From NCBI GenBank assembly GCA_021399435.1, contig JAJTUP010000002.1:1612001-1676000 (forward strand): 64,000 bases of DNA. Reading direction: 5' to 3'. The stretch is from Diaporthe sp. PMI_573. Lineage: Eukaryota > Ascomycota > Sordariomycetes > Diaporthales > Diaporthaceae. Position 1 is the stretch's first letter. Each line of letters begins with the position of its first letter. A program made the translations under genes and the position numbers. Below the pieces are notes generated by a model that was given only the letters and a program-made list of their open reading frames with translations, was not told the origin of the DNA and ran no database searches. Of the stretch, positions 12,885 through 24,849 are shown piece by piece.

Positions 12885-14059
12885 TTAGACGTTGAGAGGG
12901 TCGTCTAGGAAGTTGTAGCCGTCGTCTTCTGGTGGCAGGAAGTAGGCGCATGATGCCAGGGCACCGACCAGCACGGCGGCCACGCTGGCGCTGACGGTGC
13001 AAAGGATCCAGGACGTGTCGAGCCTCCAGCCTGGGACGGAGAAGTACTCGTCGTTATCGTAGAGAAATGACTTATTTGGAAAGCACAGTCAGCAAACGGG
13101 AAAGCCTTTCTTGCATGGTCAAGCTAGCTGTTCCGGGTCCCGCAGGAGGGCAGTGCTCGGGGACAGGAGCACAGAGGGAACTCACAATCAGGCCCATGGC
13201 AGCGAACTGCACGAGAGAGACCACACTCAAGAGGCCGCACAGGACCTTCCAGCCATACTCCCTCTTGACCTGGCCGCCTCCGATGGCCACCACGAAGCAG
13301 ACCAGGGTGGCGAGCTCGGCGATGGTTGCGAAGCTCATGAGAAAGCCAGAGGTCCGCCACATGGAGCAGAAGTACCTGTCATTGGGGTCGCAGTCCTTCT
13401 CCTCGTCCGGGAAAGTGCGGCAGGGCTTGTCGGGCAGGGCGGTGTTGCAGTAGTGGTGCAGGCCGAGATGTTGGGAGTAGACGGTGTTGCTGTTTTGTGA
13501 TTCGACGTCCATGCTGACCCAGTGGGGGACGAGGATTGATGTGAGGGTCAATGCCGACGCTGTTTGCGGAATGTGATGTTAGCGATGCGATGCGATGCGA
13601 TGCGATGCGTGAGATGGGTCATATTGGAGCAGCCAAGGTGGTCGAGTGTGGTTGTACCCGCCGCGCGTCTGACGGACGCCGGTGACGCCATGATATGACG
13701 GTGTTGCTCGGGCTGCGACTCGTGCAGTTCAGGACTAGGCCGTCACCAGACGCGGGGCACGACGTCCAGAAACGCGGCATCTTTGGCAGAGCTTCGCGCG
13801 GGGGCATTCACTCCGAATGGAAGATGAAGCTTCACAGAGGAGAAGCGCTGAAGATATCGTGCGATTTCCAAGTGTTTTGTCCTCCGGGGAGCTGGGTCCT
13901 GGTGTGCGGCGGGTGGTGGGTGATTCGAGAAAGCTCTTTGGATGGCGGAGGCGGGTGCAAAGAGGGTGGGCTCGAGCGGGAAATGCGTCCATAGGCTTGG
14001 GATTACGTACCGGCAATGAAGACGGCGAGCGAGGCGCCGTAGACTGATAATCGCGTCAT
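12885..14059 (-). CDS. Four-helix (claudin/PMP22-like topology) membrane protein
   Basis: Minus-strand exons 14011-14059, 13186-13559 and 12885-13070 join in frame to 202 residues. The topology is helix, large extracellular loop with five cysteines (residues about 40-80), helix, charged turn (KREYGWK), helix, short loop, helix, then an acidic tail. This is the tetraspan arrangement of claudin/PMP22/Sur7-like proteins; I do not recognise the precise family. The first exon codes only 16 residues and one base. It is separated by a 451-nt intron, by far the longest in the window, which contains a (GCGAT)5 repeat. The splice G|CG restores codon phase and hydrophobic continuity of helix 1, supporting the long intron. 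An alternative is that translation starts within exon 2, losing helix 1. Confidence 0.72.
13582..13606. repeat. (GCGAT)5 microsatellite
   Basis: Five perfect copies of GCGAT, inside the long first intron of the minus-strand four-helix membrane gene, about 20 bases from its acceptor. Confidence 0.95.
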
Positions 14060-15310
14060 GGTCGCGGTGGTGTTCCAATGGGTGCAGGACGGGCTTGGAC
14101 CTGAGAGAAGCTGCTCTTGATGATGTCCTTTGTAGCACGAGGAATGGTGTCTTGAGAAAAGAAAAAGAGTTGGGACTAAGATTAGGATCGGGATTACGAT
14201 GTGGTGTGATGGAAAACGGTGGCAGGTTTCATGGCTGCAAGTGCACACCCCAGACACCCAGAAACCCTGACCTCGACCTTCCTTGGTAGGTAGACAGACC
14301 TGACAGACCAGACAGACAGAGCATCCATCCAGGTTCAAAATAACCCAAGCTCCAGGTGCTGGGGTGGCCCTGACCGCTCGTTCCCCACACTGACTTACAG
14401 CAGTGTGCCACATTCGTTTGTGGAAACATGTCGCTATACCGATTGTCGTGCTCGAGTCCTCGCTTTGTCCGTCGGCATGGGGAATAACGGCTCGCGCAAA
14501 GCGTCATACTGTCTGAACTAGTGGCCGGGAAGGGGACATGGTTGCCACTCTCGCGACCTGCAGCCTCTTGCTCTGGCGTCTGCCTCGATGCGGAATGGTC
14601 CGATGCAGCGATCCTTGGAACCCGCGGGAGCCTCCCACACATTTCATCCCCACCTGACCACACCGGCCTGCCTGCCTGCCTGCACAGATAAGGAGCCCCC
14701 CATTGGGGATCGACCCCATGGGACTGTTTGATTCGACGCTGTCTTGCTACTGACGTCGGGATCTCTACCCTGGTCACATATCACCAACTCGCTAGATCGA
14801 CTTCCACCACATGAGCCGGTATATGCAGGCCAATTCAGGTCTTTCTGTGTCGTCGATTCAGCCTCTCGTACTTCTTGAACCATTCCCTATTAGCATTTTC
14901 TGCCCAAGGGGGCCCAAAATGGTCATTCATGAACAGAAAGGATGGATTCGCATACGGCACAAAGATCACATATAGTCAGCAATTAGGCATGCCCATTCTG
15001 CTAACAACTGCATGCCCCTCGAGTCCCCAAACCCGAGGCCGCCATCTCCTCATAAGCTTCGCCCGCGTTGTGTGCTGTCGCATATGCTCGGTACTAGAGT
15101 GATGCTGCGCTGCCCGCTTTCCCCTCACCAGCGATTCCACCACATCCGGAAGTTGGGTGTGAAACATGCAGCTGGGAGTCAATAAAACCCACAACATCCC
15201 AGGAAAACATCTTCTCATAGATATCACCTGCAGGTCGCTCGACTGCTTATTGCCTTCCAAATCTGATTAGATTGTTCTTTATACTTCAGGACAGTGTGCT
15301 CGGGTAGACA
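14060..15310. other. Intergenic between divergent genes, no gene seen
   Basis: About 1.25 kb shared upstream region of the four-helix membrane gene (minus) and the SDR gene (plus). Contains short CAGAC- and CTGC-type direct repeats (about 14290-14320 and 14665-14685). No convincing coding sequence. Confidence 0.6.
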
Positions 15311-16379
15311 ATGGCAACTGCCACCCGCCTTACCAACAAGGTCGCCCTCATCACGGGCTCTTCGTCCGGGATAGGACGTGCCATTGCACTCCGCTTTGCA
15401 GCTGAAGGCGCCAGGGTCGTCTGTGCTGACCTCTCACCTGCGGCGCGCGTTGCTGTACTGAAGGACCCATCTGGCCAGGCGGCGCCTGAAGGCCAGCCCA
15501 CGCATGAGCTCATCGGGCCCGAGAACGCGGCCTTTGTGCAGACCGACGTCGGGGAAGCAGCTGCAGTCGAGAATGCAGTCCAGTTCGCGGTCAAGACATT
15601 TGGCCGCTTAGATGTGTAGGTCCACGAAGGCAGGCCTCACTAGAACGAGCAAAAGACCACTGGGGCGCTGATAACAGACACAAGCATGGTAAACAACGCC
15701 GGTGTAAGCCCCGAGGCCAGAGCCTTGGCCCCAGTGCATGAGATGCAAGAGGACGTCTGGGACCTAACGATGCGTGTAAACGCCAAATCCGTGTACCTCG
15801 GGTGCAAGTTCGCCCTCAGGCAGATGCTGGCCCAGGAGCCACATGAGAGCGGGGACCGGTAAGCTCACTCTTCTCCTTCTACGGATCCCCCGTCTTTTAT
15901 GTTTTGGAATGTTCTAGAATTCAACACTTTAGGATCCGTAGCAGGACTAACATCATTGCTGTAGGGGCTGGATTATCAACACATCGAGCATTATGGCTTT
16001 GATAGCCGGATATGGATGCCGTAAGTTGCCAGTCTGGTCATGATAGCGAGGGGCCTCTGCTGACTGACCTTGATGCCGTCCAGCAGCGTACTGCGCCTCC
16101 AAAGGCACGGTCTCGAGCCTGACCAGGCAGGTGGCCCTGGACTACGCGAAGCACCGCATTCACTGCAACGCCATCTGTCCAGGGTTCACGGAGACGGCTA
16201 TGTTTCAGGAAACGACGTCTTTTGGGCCGACTCCGCAGATGCTGGCTGAACGGCATCCTTTCGGGGGTGTGGGCACCCCGGAGGACATTGCTAAAGCCGC
16301 CGTGATGCTGGCCAGTGACGATGCGAGCTGGCTTACTGGTGTGAATCTGCCCGTGGATGGGGGCTACGTTATACGATAA
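15311..16379 (+). CDS. Classical short-chain dehydrogenase/reductase
   Basis: Four exons (15311-15615, 15685-15858, 15965-16020, 16084-16379) join in frame to 276 residues. Every splice rebuilds a known SDR element. The cofactor loop TGSSSGIG is at residues 15-22. NNAG (105-108) appears just after splice 1. NTSS, with the catalytic Ser near 168, follows splice 2. The catalytic Tyr181 and Lys185 of YCASK lie just after splice 3. The PG motif after the active site (CPGFTETAM) and a C-terminal GVNLPVDGGY complete the fold. The enzyme should be a soluble NAD(P)-dependent oxidoreductase of about 250-280 residues, the usual length. An Asp-containing segment after strand 2 (CADLS) suggests NAD rather than NADP, by general SDR rules. 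The substrate is unknown. Confidence 0.9.
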
Positions 16380-16898
16380 ATGTGATGGTCTGGGTCTGTC
16401 TAACGAGGGAGGCAGTCGTTGATCTATGTGGGATAAACCACGTATCGCAAGGTGAAGGCCGCATCTCAAAGGCCCCGGAAGAGCCAGCCAAGATTGAGCT
16501 GTCAGCCGCCTCACTTTCACGCACCTTTGCCGAACAGTCCCACTTTGTCGTTCGAAGAGATGGATATCATTATCAAACCAGCCAGATTAGCCTCAGCCTT
16601 GTGATGTGCGCAATGCCGAATCAGGGAAATGGTTATTTGTCCCACAGTCCAATTCAAGGTGGTGGTTTTCAGCTGCTGCTTCTGCCTGAAACAACTGCTC
16701 AACCCAAGCTTGCAGCCATGCAATAGGGTTGATGTCACTTCTTTACAGGTGTTTCTCTTGTCTTATTACGTCAGACAAAAATATGTCCTCTGGACAAGTC
16801 CTCATCTCGTGGGCGGAAATCATGGAGGAATCGAGGCGTATTGCCCCATGGATCCAAAAGGTTCTCTGCTCATCATGTGGGCACTCGTATTCTCACCT
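16380..16898. other. Intergenic between converging genes, no gene seen
   Basis: About 520 bp between the SDR stop codon and the stop codon of the minus-strand ankyrin gene. No coding signal or repeat recognised. Confidence 0.6.
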
Positions 16899-19800
16899 CT
16901 ACGGCTCGCCTGGTGAAGCAAATTCCCTTGCTTGTGCCCCTATTATCTCTGCAACGGCGAAATGTCCACGGTGCTTCGCACACTCTACCGCGCTATCGTA
17001 GCCTGTTGAGCCGCCGTAAGCGCTGCGCGCACCAGCATTCAACAACAATTTGACAACATCCAGCCGGTCTTTGAAAGCAGCGCCATCCAAAGCAGTCCAG
17101 CCTTGCCTCGGACATGGCGGCGCGTTGACACCCGCGCCCCAGTCGAGCAGCAGAACGACCAGCTCAAGCTCTCCTTCCGCTGCAGCGACTTGCAACGCGG
17201 TCCTCCCACAGCACTCAGCCGGGGCGGCATTCACGTCTGCCCCTTGCTCGAGGAGGCGGTGGAAAATCCTGTTCTTGCGGGCTCGCTCTTCAAACATGCT
17301 CGGGATCCAGGCGCAGATGTTCTGGAGCGCCGTCTTCCCAAGGCGGCCGAGCGCCGGGGCATTCACGTCAGCGCCTCTCTCTCGGAGCTCGTTGACGATT
17401 ACCTCGTTCCCGCAAAGTGCTGCTGCTTGGAGAGGGCTCAGGCACCACGGCTCTGGCAGCTTTGGGAACTCGGACTCCATGTCATGGGAATAGGCGTTGA
17501 CTTTGGCACCTTTATCGAGCAGCTCCTGAATGAGCTTGGTCCGCCCGCCTGCATAGATCAACACTGACAGAGGTGACCCCGTCGAAAGCTGTGCGCCGGG
17601 TCGGAAACAGAAATCAAAAACCTCCAGTCGTTGTTGGCGTTCTTTCCACGGGTCTGGCTCTTGATCTTTGAGACAACACATCTTGTGCAGCAAGTGCTTC
17701 ACCCTCTGGGGTAATTCAGTGGATCCTTGTTTTAAGAGATCCTCGAGCTTTTGAGAGAGGTCGGATCTCTCGACTTTGGGCTCAAGATGTAAGCCTTTTC
17801 CCCTCAGAAAGTCAATCATTCGGGTACTCAGGGCAACCTTGGGGTGCGGGTTTGAGATTCTGCTCTCAGTTAGGCCATTTACTAGCGTGGAATGACCCTC
17901 GGTTTCTGCAAGAGACCAGATGTTGACCCTGCGGGTGAGGAGCCAGTCAATGGCTTGGAAATTGTCAAGACGAGCTGCTTCTGCGAGCGCGGCCTCGCCT
18001 TTCTCGCCGGGATTAGGGGCAATTTCGGAAACAAGCCTGACTACCTCCGGGTTGTTTGTTTGGACTACAACCAGGAAAACCTTGGACCAGTTGGCCGAGT
18101 TTTGATGAAGCGAGCAAAATGCGTGCAAGCTCCTCTCCATACCCTGCGTCATACCACCTTTGGGGGAGATCAGGGCCAACGCAGCACACAGGAGCTCTGT
18201 CATGTCTGCATTTGGAAAGGATGGAATGTTGAGGTCCACGTGTAAGTCGATCACCTCCCAGTCCATTTGTCTTGGTTGTAATTTGTCCTTGTACCAGACC
18301 CCTGCAAAGAGGAATTGCTCAATAAAGAGGAGCTCGAAGGCTGGGTGCCTCTCCCAATCGTCTTGGCGGCCTGCATTGCACCACAGTCGAGGGCTCAGGC
18401 GTGAAAAGTGCTGTATGCACGTGGAGTTCTTCTGACGACATTGTTCAATCTCTTGATCAATCGAATGAACAAAAAGATTGACAATCGGGATAACATCCTT
18501 CCCCAAAGCCCGCAGTATGTTTGACCTCCAGTTGCTTTTGTAAAAGGCGTCCACATAGGTATCCGTGTTACTTGTTTCGTAACGCTGCATTTCGCGATAA
18601 ATGGAACGGTCGGCATAAAAATAGTAGTCGAGAATAGTCGGCCACAATTTGAGGGAGATATTGTTCAGTTTATAGAAGTCTAGCATGGCCGGATTTTCTC
18701 TTGGCTTGAAATGGGGAGTCGACACAGGGAGCATCGGATTTGGCCCCGTGTTCGAAGAACAACTTAAGTCCGCGCCGATGGCTGGGATCGTCTTTATTGT
18801 ATTGATACACACGAACATCATGAAATTGGTTGATCGGCCGACATTGTATGAGTCTCCATAAACCGAAAAGGTCCGATTGGCGTCACAATATCGCATCAGG
18901 AGCTTCGCCGCATCGATGTGGCCGTCCTGAATGGCTTTCAGAACGGCTGAGTCCTTCTCGTGAAGCCAGCCAAAGTCATCTCGACAGTTGTGACTCCGTA
19001 ATTTCTTCATGGTGTCGAAGCACTTGGCCCGCATGGCGTAAAAAAGATAGTCGTGGCCCATTCTTTCGACATTAAGCCAGTCGTTTTGGATCTCCACGTC
19101 AACCAACAGATTAAATAAGCTTTTGAACCCCACCGTTGCTTCGGAGCGAATCAAGAACTCCCAAGCAGCTCTCATAGCCGGCAGCGGAATCTTAAGTATC
19201 TCCAAGAGGAGAATGCGAGGAATGTAGTCCCGAGAGAGTATTGAGCAAGCACGTAAGCGCTTCCCCCTCCATGACAACGAGACAGTTTGACAAGAGGTAT
19301 ATGGTGGCTGACATGTAATGAAACACATCAAAGCTCTGAATCATGGCTGTGTCGGGAGCAGCGTTCACTGGCAGTAGTCCCTTGATTGAAAGACCGGTCT
19401 CGTGTTCCGCGTAGGCCGCCAGGCTCGATGGGACCAAGTATAGAGGAATACCAATATCGTCAACAGAATTGAAGAAAAAAATGCTTACAACCGGGGAGAA
19501 GAAATCCCTCAGTGCGCGTGACACTTGCAGCCAGGGTAAACTTTGAAGATGGCACAAAAGGGGCAGACTACTAGTCTCTGAGTCAATGGGTACCTCGACG
19601 CTCCGGTCATCCGGTGTGAAGCCGATCACAAAATCATCCGCTGAAGGCCAGAGACCGGCTATCTGCGGCGGCGACACTGAATCAGTCACCTCAAGTTGGT
19701 GGGCTTGTGATTCAAGCTTGAAAGGCGACGGTGATCTCATATATTCAAGCGGTAGAGCCGGTGATTGGAGTGGTGACGGAGTTCGGACGCTGATGTAGGT

Positions 19801-20352
19801 TGGAAGGGGGCTCAGTGGACCTACAGAATGTACCCCGATGGTCAATATACGCAGCCAGAGAGCCAGAGAGGGCTAAGAATCGTTCTAGTTGTTCTGCTCT
19901 AACATACCCTGACGCGGAGAGCGGCCAAGGACTCCAGACCTTCTCACCTCCTTCCAGGCTTTCTCCCATGGTATTGGAGTGTTATTGAGGTAGATGGCAG
20001 TCGGTCGCTTCACTTTCTTCTTCCCCGGACGCTCGAGACGAGGAAGCATATGTCGATATATTGTGGGCCAATCGCTGCCTTTAACCTTTTTCCGGACTTG
20101 TAGGACATCGCGCAGTTTGGTTTCCCACGTAGACAACCTGATTTCATCAAATCAGTTGGGCTTTGCACTTGTCTGCTACCTGCACAGCTTTCTCAGCACA
20201 TACGGCAGTTTGGGGAATCCCAACCCTTCCATAGTCCCCTTGACCTCTTTCAGTGTTCTTCGCTGCACCTGGTACAGCTCCCGGATCTCATCCTCGCGCT
20301 GTTGCCAGATATCATCATGATCCTGTGGAAACGGACGCTTGGGAGGTGACAT
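16899..20352 (-). CDS. Clr5-domain ankyrin-repeat protein, frame interrupted once
   Basis: Minus strand. Exon 1 (20180-20352) begins a Clr5 domain (residues about 12-65: a WQQREDEIRELY start and a TLKEVKGTME helix). A 42-nt intron leads to exon 2 (19908-20137), and an 87-nt intron to the large exon starting at 19820. A middle region of about 600 residues has no recognised domain. The last 250 residues contain about six ankyrin repeats (LLEQGADVNA, TALQVAAAEGELELV and similar). Around 19231-19240, within a CT/GA dinucleotide run, the frame switches by two bases. The protein reads smoothly across if the run were one dinucleotide longer. An alternative that keeps the frame is a 181-nt intron (19308-19488, donor GTAAGC, acceptor TGTCAG), but it would remove about 60 plausible residues. 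Such proteins are numerous and variable in Pezizomycotina; function unknown. Confidence 0.68.
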
Positions 20353-21350
20353 CTTGGAAGCAAGCCGAAACAATACAAATCGAGCCAGACAATGTCTTTT
20401 CAAAAATGGACATGTGTGATTCCTTTACCCCTAGCTAGTGTTGGTGGGGAAAAGTGTTGGGAACATGATATGTAGCCCGAAAGCGAGGGCGAGCAGGCTA
20501 TATTTATGACTGAACCAATTCAAGTCAGGCTGTCGTTACAGGGTGCTCCTCGTGCGAAGAAGCTCTGGACTGTCCAAAATCTCCTTGCATATTCTTGGCG
20601 CCAGTCCTCTTGCTCTATTTGCCAGAGCTGACGAGACTATCAGCAGCTCGGGTCTCACAACCGCTCTGCCACCTGCCTCGCCCCGATTTGCCAGCACTTA
20701 CTGGTATAGGTCCACAATTTGGTAAGACCCTGAGCAGAGTAGGCCAATGGGAAATCTTGGGTTGTATCAATGTATCTTTTTGTCCAAAATCCATTCTTAC
20801 CGTGGGACACGAGACGCGAGACCTTAGAGGCGCAGAGGCATCGCCGTCCATATGTACGTATATTTTTGTCCAAAACCTGATATGTATGTAAAATCATTTC
20901 TGTGTCAGTGAATCCCGCCCATATGGGAACCGACGTTATCTCACGCCAACTGGAAGATAGTTGTCCTGAGATTCATTCTGAGCTACAGGTTTCGCTTGCG
21001 AGACTGTCCAAAATCTGGTTCACCCATGATGCCTGCCTTCACTGCAAAGGTTCACCGAATGGCAAAGCCTTCAATCAAGAGGCATGATGGCCGTGCCACG
21101 GCATCTATACACTCTCCTGGAAGCCTCAGCACCTTCGTTACATGCAATAGCATGTGATTGGACCGCATGCTCATCTATGAAAACGGTCCTGGGCCCCAAA
21201 GGAATCACTTGGCCTGCATTGCCTTTCATAATCTGAGTTCCTCAATGCTACTTGTTTGATCTAGCATATTGGGTTACCGTCACCTCATCTCCTTCATATT
21301 CACGTCTGTATTTCCCGATCTAAATACTACGAGGTTTTACTGACACCGAC
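20353..21350. other. Intergenic with four copies of a TGTCCAAAAT-type decamer
   Basis: Upstream of the Clr5-ankyrin gene. TGTCCAAAAT occurs at 20571, 20781 and 21005, with a one-base variant near 20867. No supportable gene. Confidence 0.5.
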
Positions 21351-21551
21351 ATGTCGTTGAGCACAGAGGCAGTCGTTGCTATCGTCTCGCTCCTTATCAC
21401 CTTTGTTCCTGGTTTCTATATCCTGCATGTTGTTTGCACTATTGAGAGCCGCCGTGCAGAACGCGCGCAACACCGAAGACGCCGTACAGAAACCCCTACG
21501 CCCCTTAGACAACACGAATGTGATTCTTGTTTCGTCTCTGGCTTCTGCTAA
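21351..21551 (+). CDS. Possible small single-pass membrane protein
   Basis: An ATG-initiated frame of 66 codons. It has a polar start (MSLSTEA), one strongly hydrophobic segment (residues about 7-30) and a basic tail (ESRRAERAQHRRRR). This layout is common in short fungal open frames annotated as hypothetical membrane proteins, sometimes as first exons of longer genes. No intron or partner exon was identified downstream. I do not recognise a family, and it could be a chance frame. Confidence 0.3.
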   Translation: MSLSTEAVVAIVSLLITFVPGFYILHVVCTIESRRAERAQHRRRRTETPTPLRQHECDSCFVSGFC

Positions 21552-23450
21552 CACTCTGTCTGCTGCTAGACGGCTTTTGATACGGATCACGGTTCGCAGA
21601 AATCAATGGGAGAATATTTGCTTGCTACCTTCATCTAGCTGTTGCAAAGTATTCTGATGATTGATGGACTTCTAGAACAGTGCAAATGGCCTCATTGCGG
21701 CTCCACCAAAGGCTTACCTGGTGAGAAATGACGCATAGTACGAGTAAGTAATGCTATTTTATCGTCAACTGTGTCATCACTCTGCCATTCTTTGTGTTCC
21801 AAGGTTATTTCTAGAATACTCTGTTAACCAGACCCTACGTCGCGCGTGGCGCTGCTGACTTTCTGGGGTTTCTTAGCTATCCATCCAGCAGGACGAACCC
21901 ACGGCCATCCCACGGCGTGGCCTCACTTTGGCTTCAGGATACCCTTTCTAGCTCAAGGAATTTAGAGGGGAAAGTCGTGAGAATGATCGTGTTTCCCGAA
22001 AGCGAGAACTCCACAAAGTTATTCGCAGTTAATCTTCGTCTCATGCACAATCTAACCGTTCCCAAGCACGCATAACCATGAGTACTAGTAGAAGGTCCGC
22101 GATACTGTACGCTCTAATATAGGCAAGCTAGTGATCACTGTACTTGCTGTCGTCATTCTCCCTTTCTTTGTCCCGATGGCTACGGAGGACGGCCGTCTGA
22201 CCGCATCAAGACCGGCCTCCAACGTCCTGCCGCCATTTGTCTTTCGTCCAATTAAGATACACGTAAACCTCGTCTTGAGGCCTTGCATATCCCATAGTCC
22301 AAAAGTTCAACCGCGTTCGGGCTGTCAGGCAGTTTACAAAAGTTTCTGGTCTCCCCCCTCCCCCCAGGCCGGAGGTCTTGTCTCAGGTGGTCCCTCACTT
22401 GCATTTGTATCTTTCCGTTTGATAGTGTCCGGCTAAGGTTGGACCGCTGTTTTAATCTTTGCAAATGAACTTGTAGATGACGGCTGAAAATTCTGGCCAT
22501 TGTCGAGCAGCAGGCGATCTGATAAATCAAGAGGAATGACATGATGCTCGCTAAAAGCCACTGGACTTGGACGTGCGCAATCTCACATTCAGTGCCGATA
22601 CTTCGACCTCGCTGTACTAGACTAGAAGCATACCTCAGAACGAGTAATCGCATGGAGCAGGTTAGAAACATGAAAAGGGCGCTTGACAAGTTGAGGGCTG
22701 GAAAATCAAGAGATAAAGTGTGTATCAATTCTAGACTTTGACTCTGTGTTCTCTACACTATGCTGCTCAAGACCGTTCACATTCCAATCAGAGGATGGCA
22801 CAGAGAATATACTGCTTTGTAAACGTACGAATCAAGCATTCGTTTAATTTGAAAGAAGCAGAGGTAAGGCATGTGCGTATGGATGTGGCCTTCCCGGACA
22901 CGAGTCGTCCGTAAACCAACCGATTCAAGCTTGTCAACACTCTCATCCTGCCGGCCAAGCCGACACAGTCATCACATACAGCCTGACTTCCCTTCCTTGC
23001 TCGGCGTGGCAGGCTTGAGCCCGCATTGACATTAGAAAATGACGACTGTGCAGCTGGTGGCGCCTTGCAATTCCGTGTACTCTACACATTGTTTCCAACT
23101 TATGGAGATATGATTCATTGCGGATATACTACAAGCGGTGTCGCCCTTCGGGGGTGGTACGCTATATAGTCGCAGTTAAGCACAATTATGGAAACGTGGG
23201 CAAGAGAACTTATTATTAAATCCGGCTGTATGGGATGGGGATTCCAAGGTTTATTGATTCTTAGACTTTAGTACGGCTCTCTTAGGTAGGCAGGTTGTGC
23301 CAGACTTTTACTAATACAGGAGAACAATGATCTGTCCAAGTCCCTCCAATCGTTGATGAAATTTCACCAATTCCATGAATACCGTTGGCTCTTGTGCCAG
23401 TTGCTACTCATCTCATCCCCCAACTCTGGCCCATGCACCTGATGTCGTGC
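21552..23450. other. Intergenic, no supportable gene
   Basis: About 1.9 kb. A minus-strand frame at 22252-22728 has two hydrophobic stretches and could be a fragment of a membrane protein, but no splicing gave a coherent product. The rest shows nothing recognisable. Confidence 0.5.
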
Positions 23451-24090
23451 TCAAACACAGAAGGGCTGCCCAGTCTCTGCATTCCATTGGCAGCGACCTG
23501 GAGCACAGGGGCTGTTCATCTGGAAGACGCCATTGTGACAGATACCCTATTGTGAAGGTATTAGCCACTGAAAAGAGACTAGGGTCACACAAAGTGGCTG
23601 GTGGTCACGTACAATATTTCCGCAAGTAGTATCACACCTCATCTCCCCTTCGCGCTCTGTGTAGGTGGCGCACTGGGCACCGATTGTGATCATCGGTCCA
23701 CATCCCGCGTCGAAGTCGAGGCCGAGGTCGTGCACTCCGGGAATCAAGGGTTCAGCGGTTTCCGGCTCCGAAAGGCACTCGGTCGTGCCGGTGTCCCGAT
23801 ACCATTCACAGGCTTTGGGCTTGCAGGTCTCCATCAGTTGGTAGGTACCGTTGGTGCAAGTGATCTATGTTTGATTAAATCCGCCTGTTAGCAAAACATG
23901 GGGACAGTCTCGATAGAGTGTATTCAAGGCCCAACTTTACTCTTTGGGTGCAGTTGGCGTCGCAGTACTGATCTGATTCCATGAAACATTTCTCGCCAAC
24001 CTCAATATTGACGCCGTTAAGGCATGACCAGACGACTGCCCGGGTGCATGGTAAAGCGAGCAAGAATGAGACGAGAGCCGTGGAATGCAT
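23451..24090 (-). CDS. Secreted cysteine-rich protein made of two eight-cysteine modules
   Basis: Minus-strand exons 23941-24090, 23613-23864 and 23451-23546 join in frame to 165 residues. Residues 1-18 form a signal peptide. The mature protein has 16 cysteines in two modules: Cys 23, 35, 43, 47, 53, 64, 69, 80 and Cys 105, 115, 127, 131, 137, 148, 153, 164. From the third cysteine on, both modules share exactly the spacing C-x3-C-x5-C-x10-C-x4-C-x10-C, and both have an NG after the fifth Cys and a W after the seventh. Both introns are phase 0 and sit at the same place in each module, three residues after the fourth cysteine. This points to tandem exon duplication. An even cysteine count and secretion suggest a disulfide-stabilised extracellular protein, possibly an effector or antimicrobial candidate; function is not shown by the sequence. 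Confidence 0.75.
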
Positions 24091-24849
24091 CTTCAAGACT
24101 TGACCTGGAGGTAGGAGTCGAAGGTGAAGTAGGCGAATGGCAAGTGGTGGCGTGGCAAAACCGATGAAGGATCGCACAAATGAACAAACACGCACTGCCC
24201 GGAGGAATTGGGTCCAGCGGCTCCGCGGGAGATTCGCTGACTATGAGAAGAGACGGGTCGGAAGCTGATGCTCAAAGTGATATCTGGATGACTGATGCTG
24301 TGTTCAAGAGGCGGGATGGGAGAACGAAGCAAGTGAAGATGAACATTGGGAGAGACAAGCTGACCCTGAGGATCCAATTTGGCCTCGATAACATTCAAAT
24401 TAGCTCCTTCCTTGTCTTTGATGCATCGAGGAGCCTGTGCGTGGAATGATGTTGGACAGGGAGGTACGCCCGATCATATTGCAGTCTCGATTGCCTGTTC
24501 CTTCCACTCTCAGTCCAGCATAGATCGGGAGCACAGAGGAAACACTTCCATGATCAGACGGGACTTGGGTACTATTTCGCTTCAGTCTCTCACATCCGGC
24601 TCCACCACCACAAGCGCGTGGTGAATTGAACGTTTGCCCAGAGCCCCGTAAATCTTACATTATATTAATTTCTGCGGGCTCCGGAGAACCTGTCAAGTCC
24701 CTCAATGTACATCTGCGGCTTGACAACATCTTTGTAGTTGAATTCAAGACAGACGCCCGAGTAATTACTCCATCACCCAGGTGAGTTGGTGTATACCGCA
24801 ACACAACACAACTTTCCACAACCGTGGCCCGTGGCAGACAGGTCACTTA
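24091..24849. other. Intergenic, no gene seen
   Basis: About 760 bp between the start of the cysteine-rich gene and the stop codon of the MFS gene, both on the minus strand. It should hold the promoter of the former and the terminator of the latter. Confidence 0.6.

Noticed and set aside
14229..14777. 182-codon minus-strand frame
   Set aside because: No domain, no splice continuity, and it contains repetitive CTGC/CAGAC-derived residues.
17050..17567. Plus-strand frames within the ankyrin gene
   Set aside because: Antisense shadows of the ankyrin-coding exon.
22252..22728. Minus-strand frame suggesting a membrane protein fragment
   Set aside because: Candidate introns either create stops or break the hydrophobic segments; evidence too weak for a gene call.
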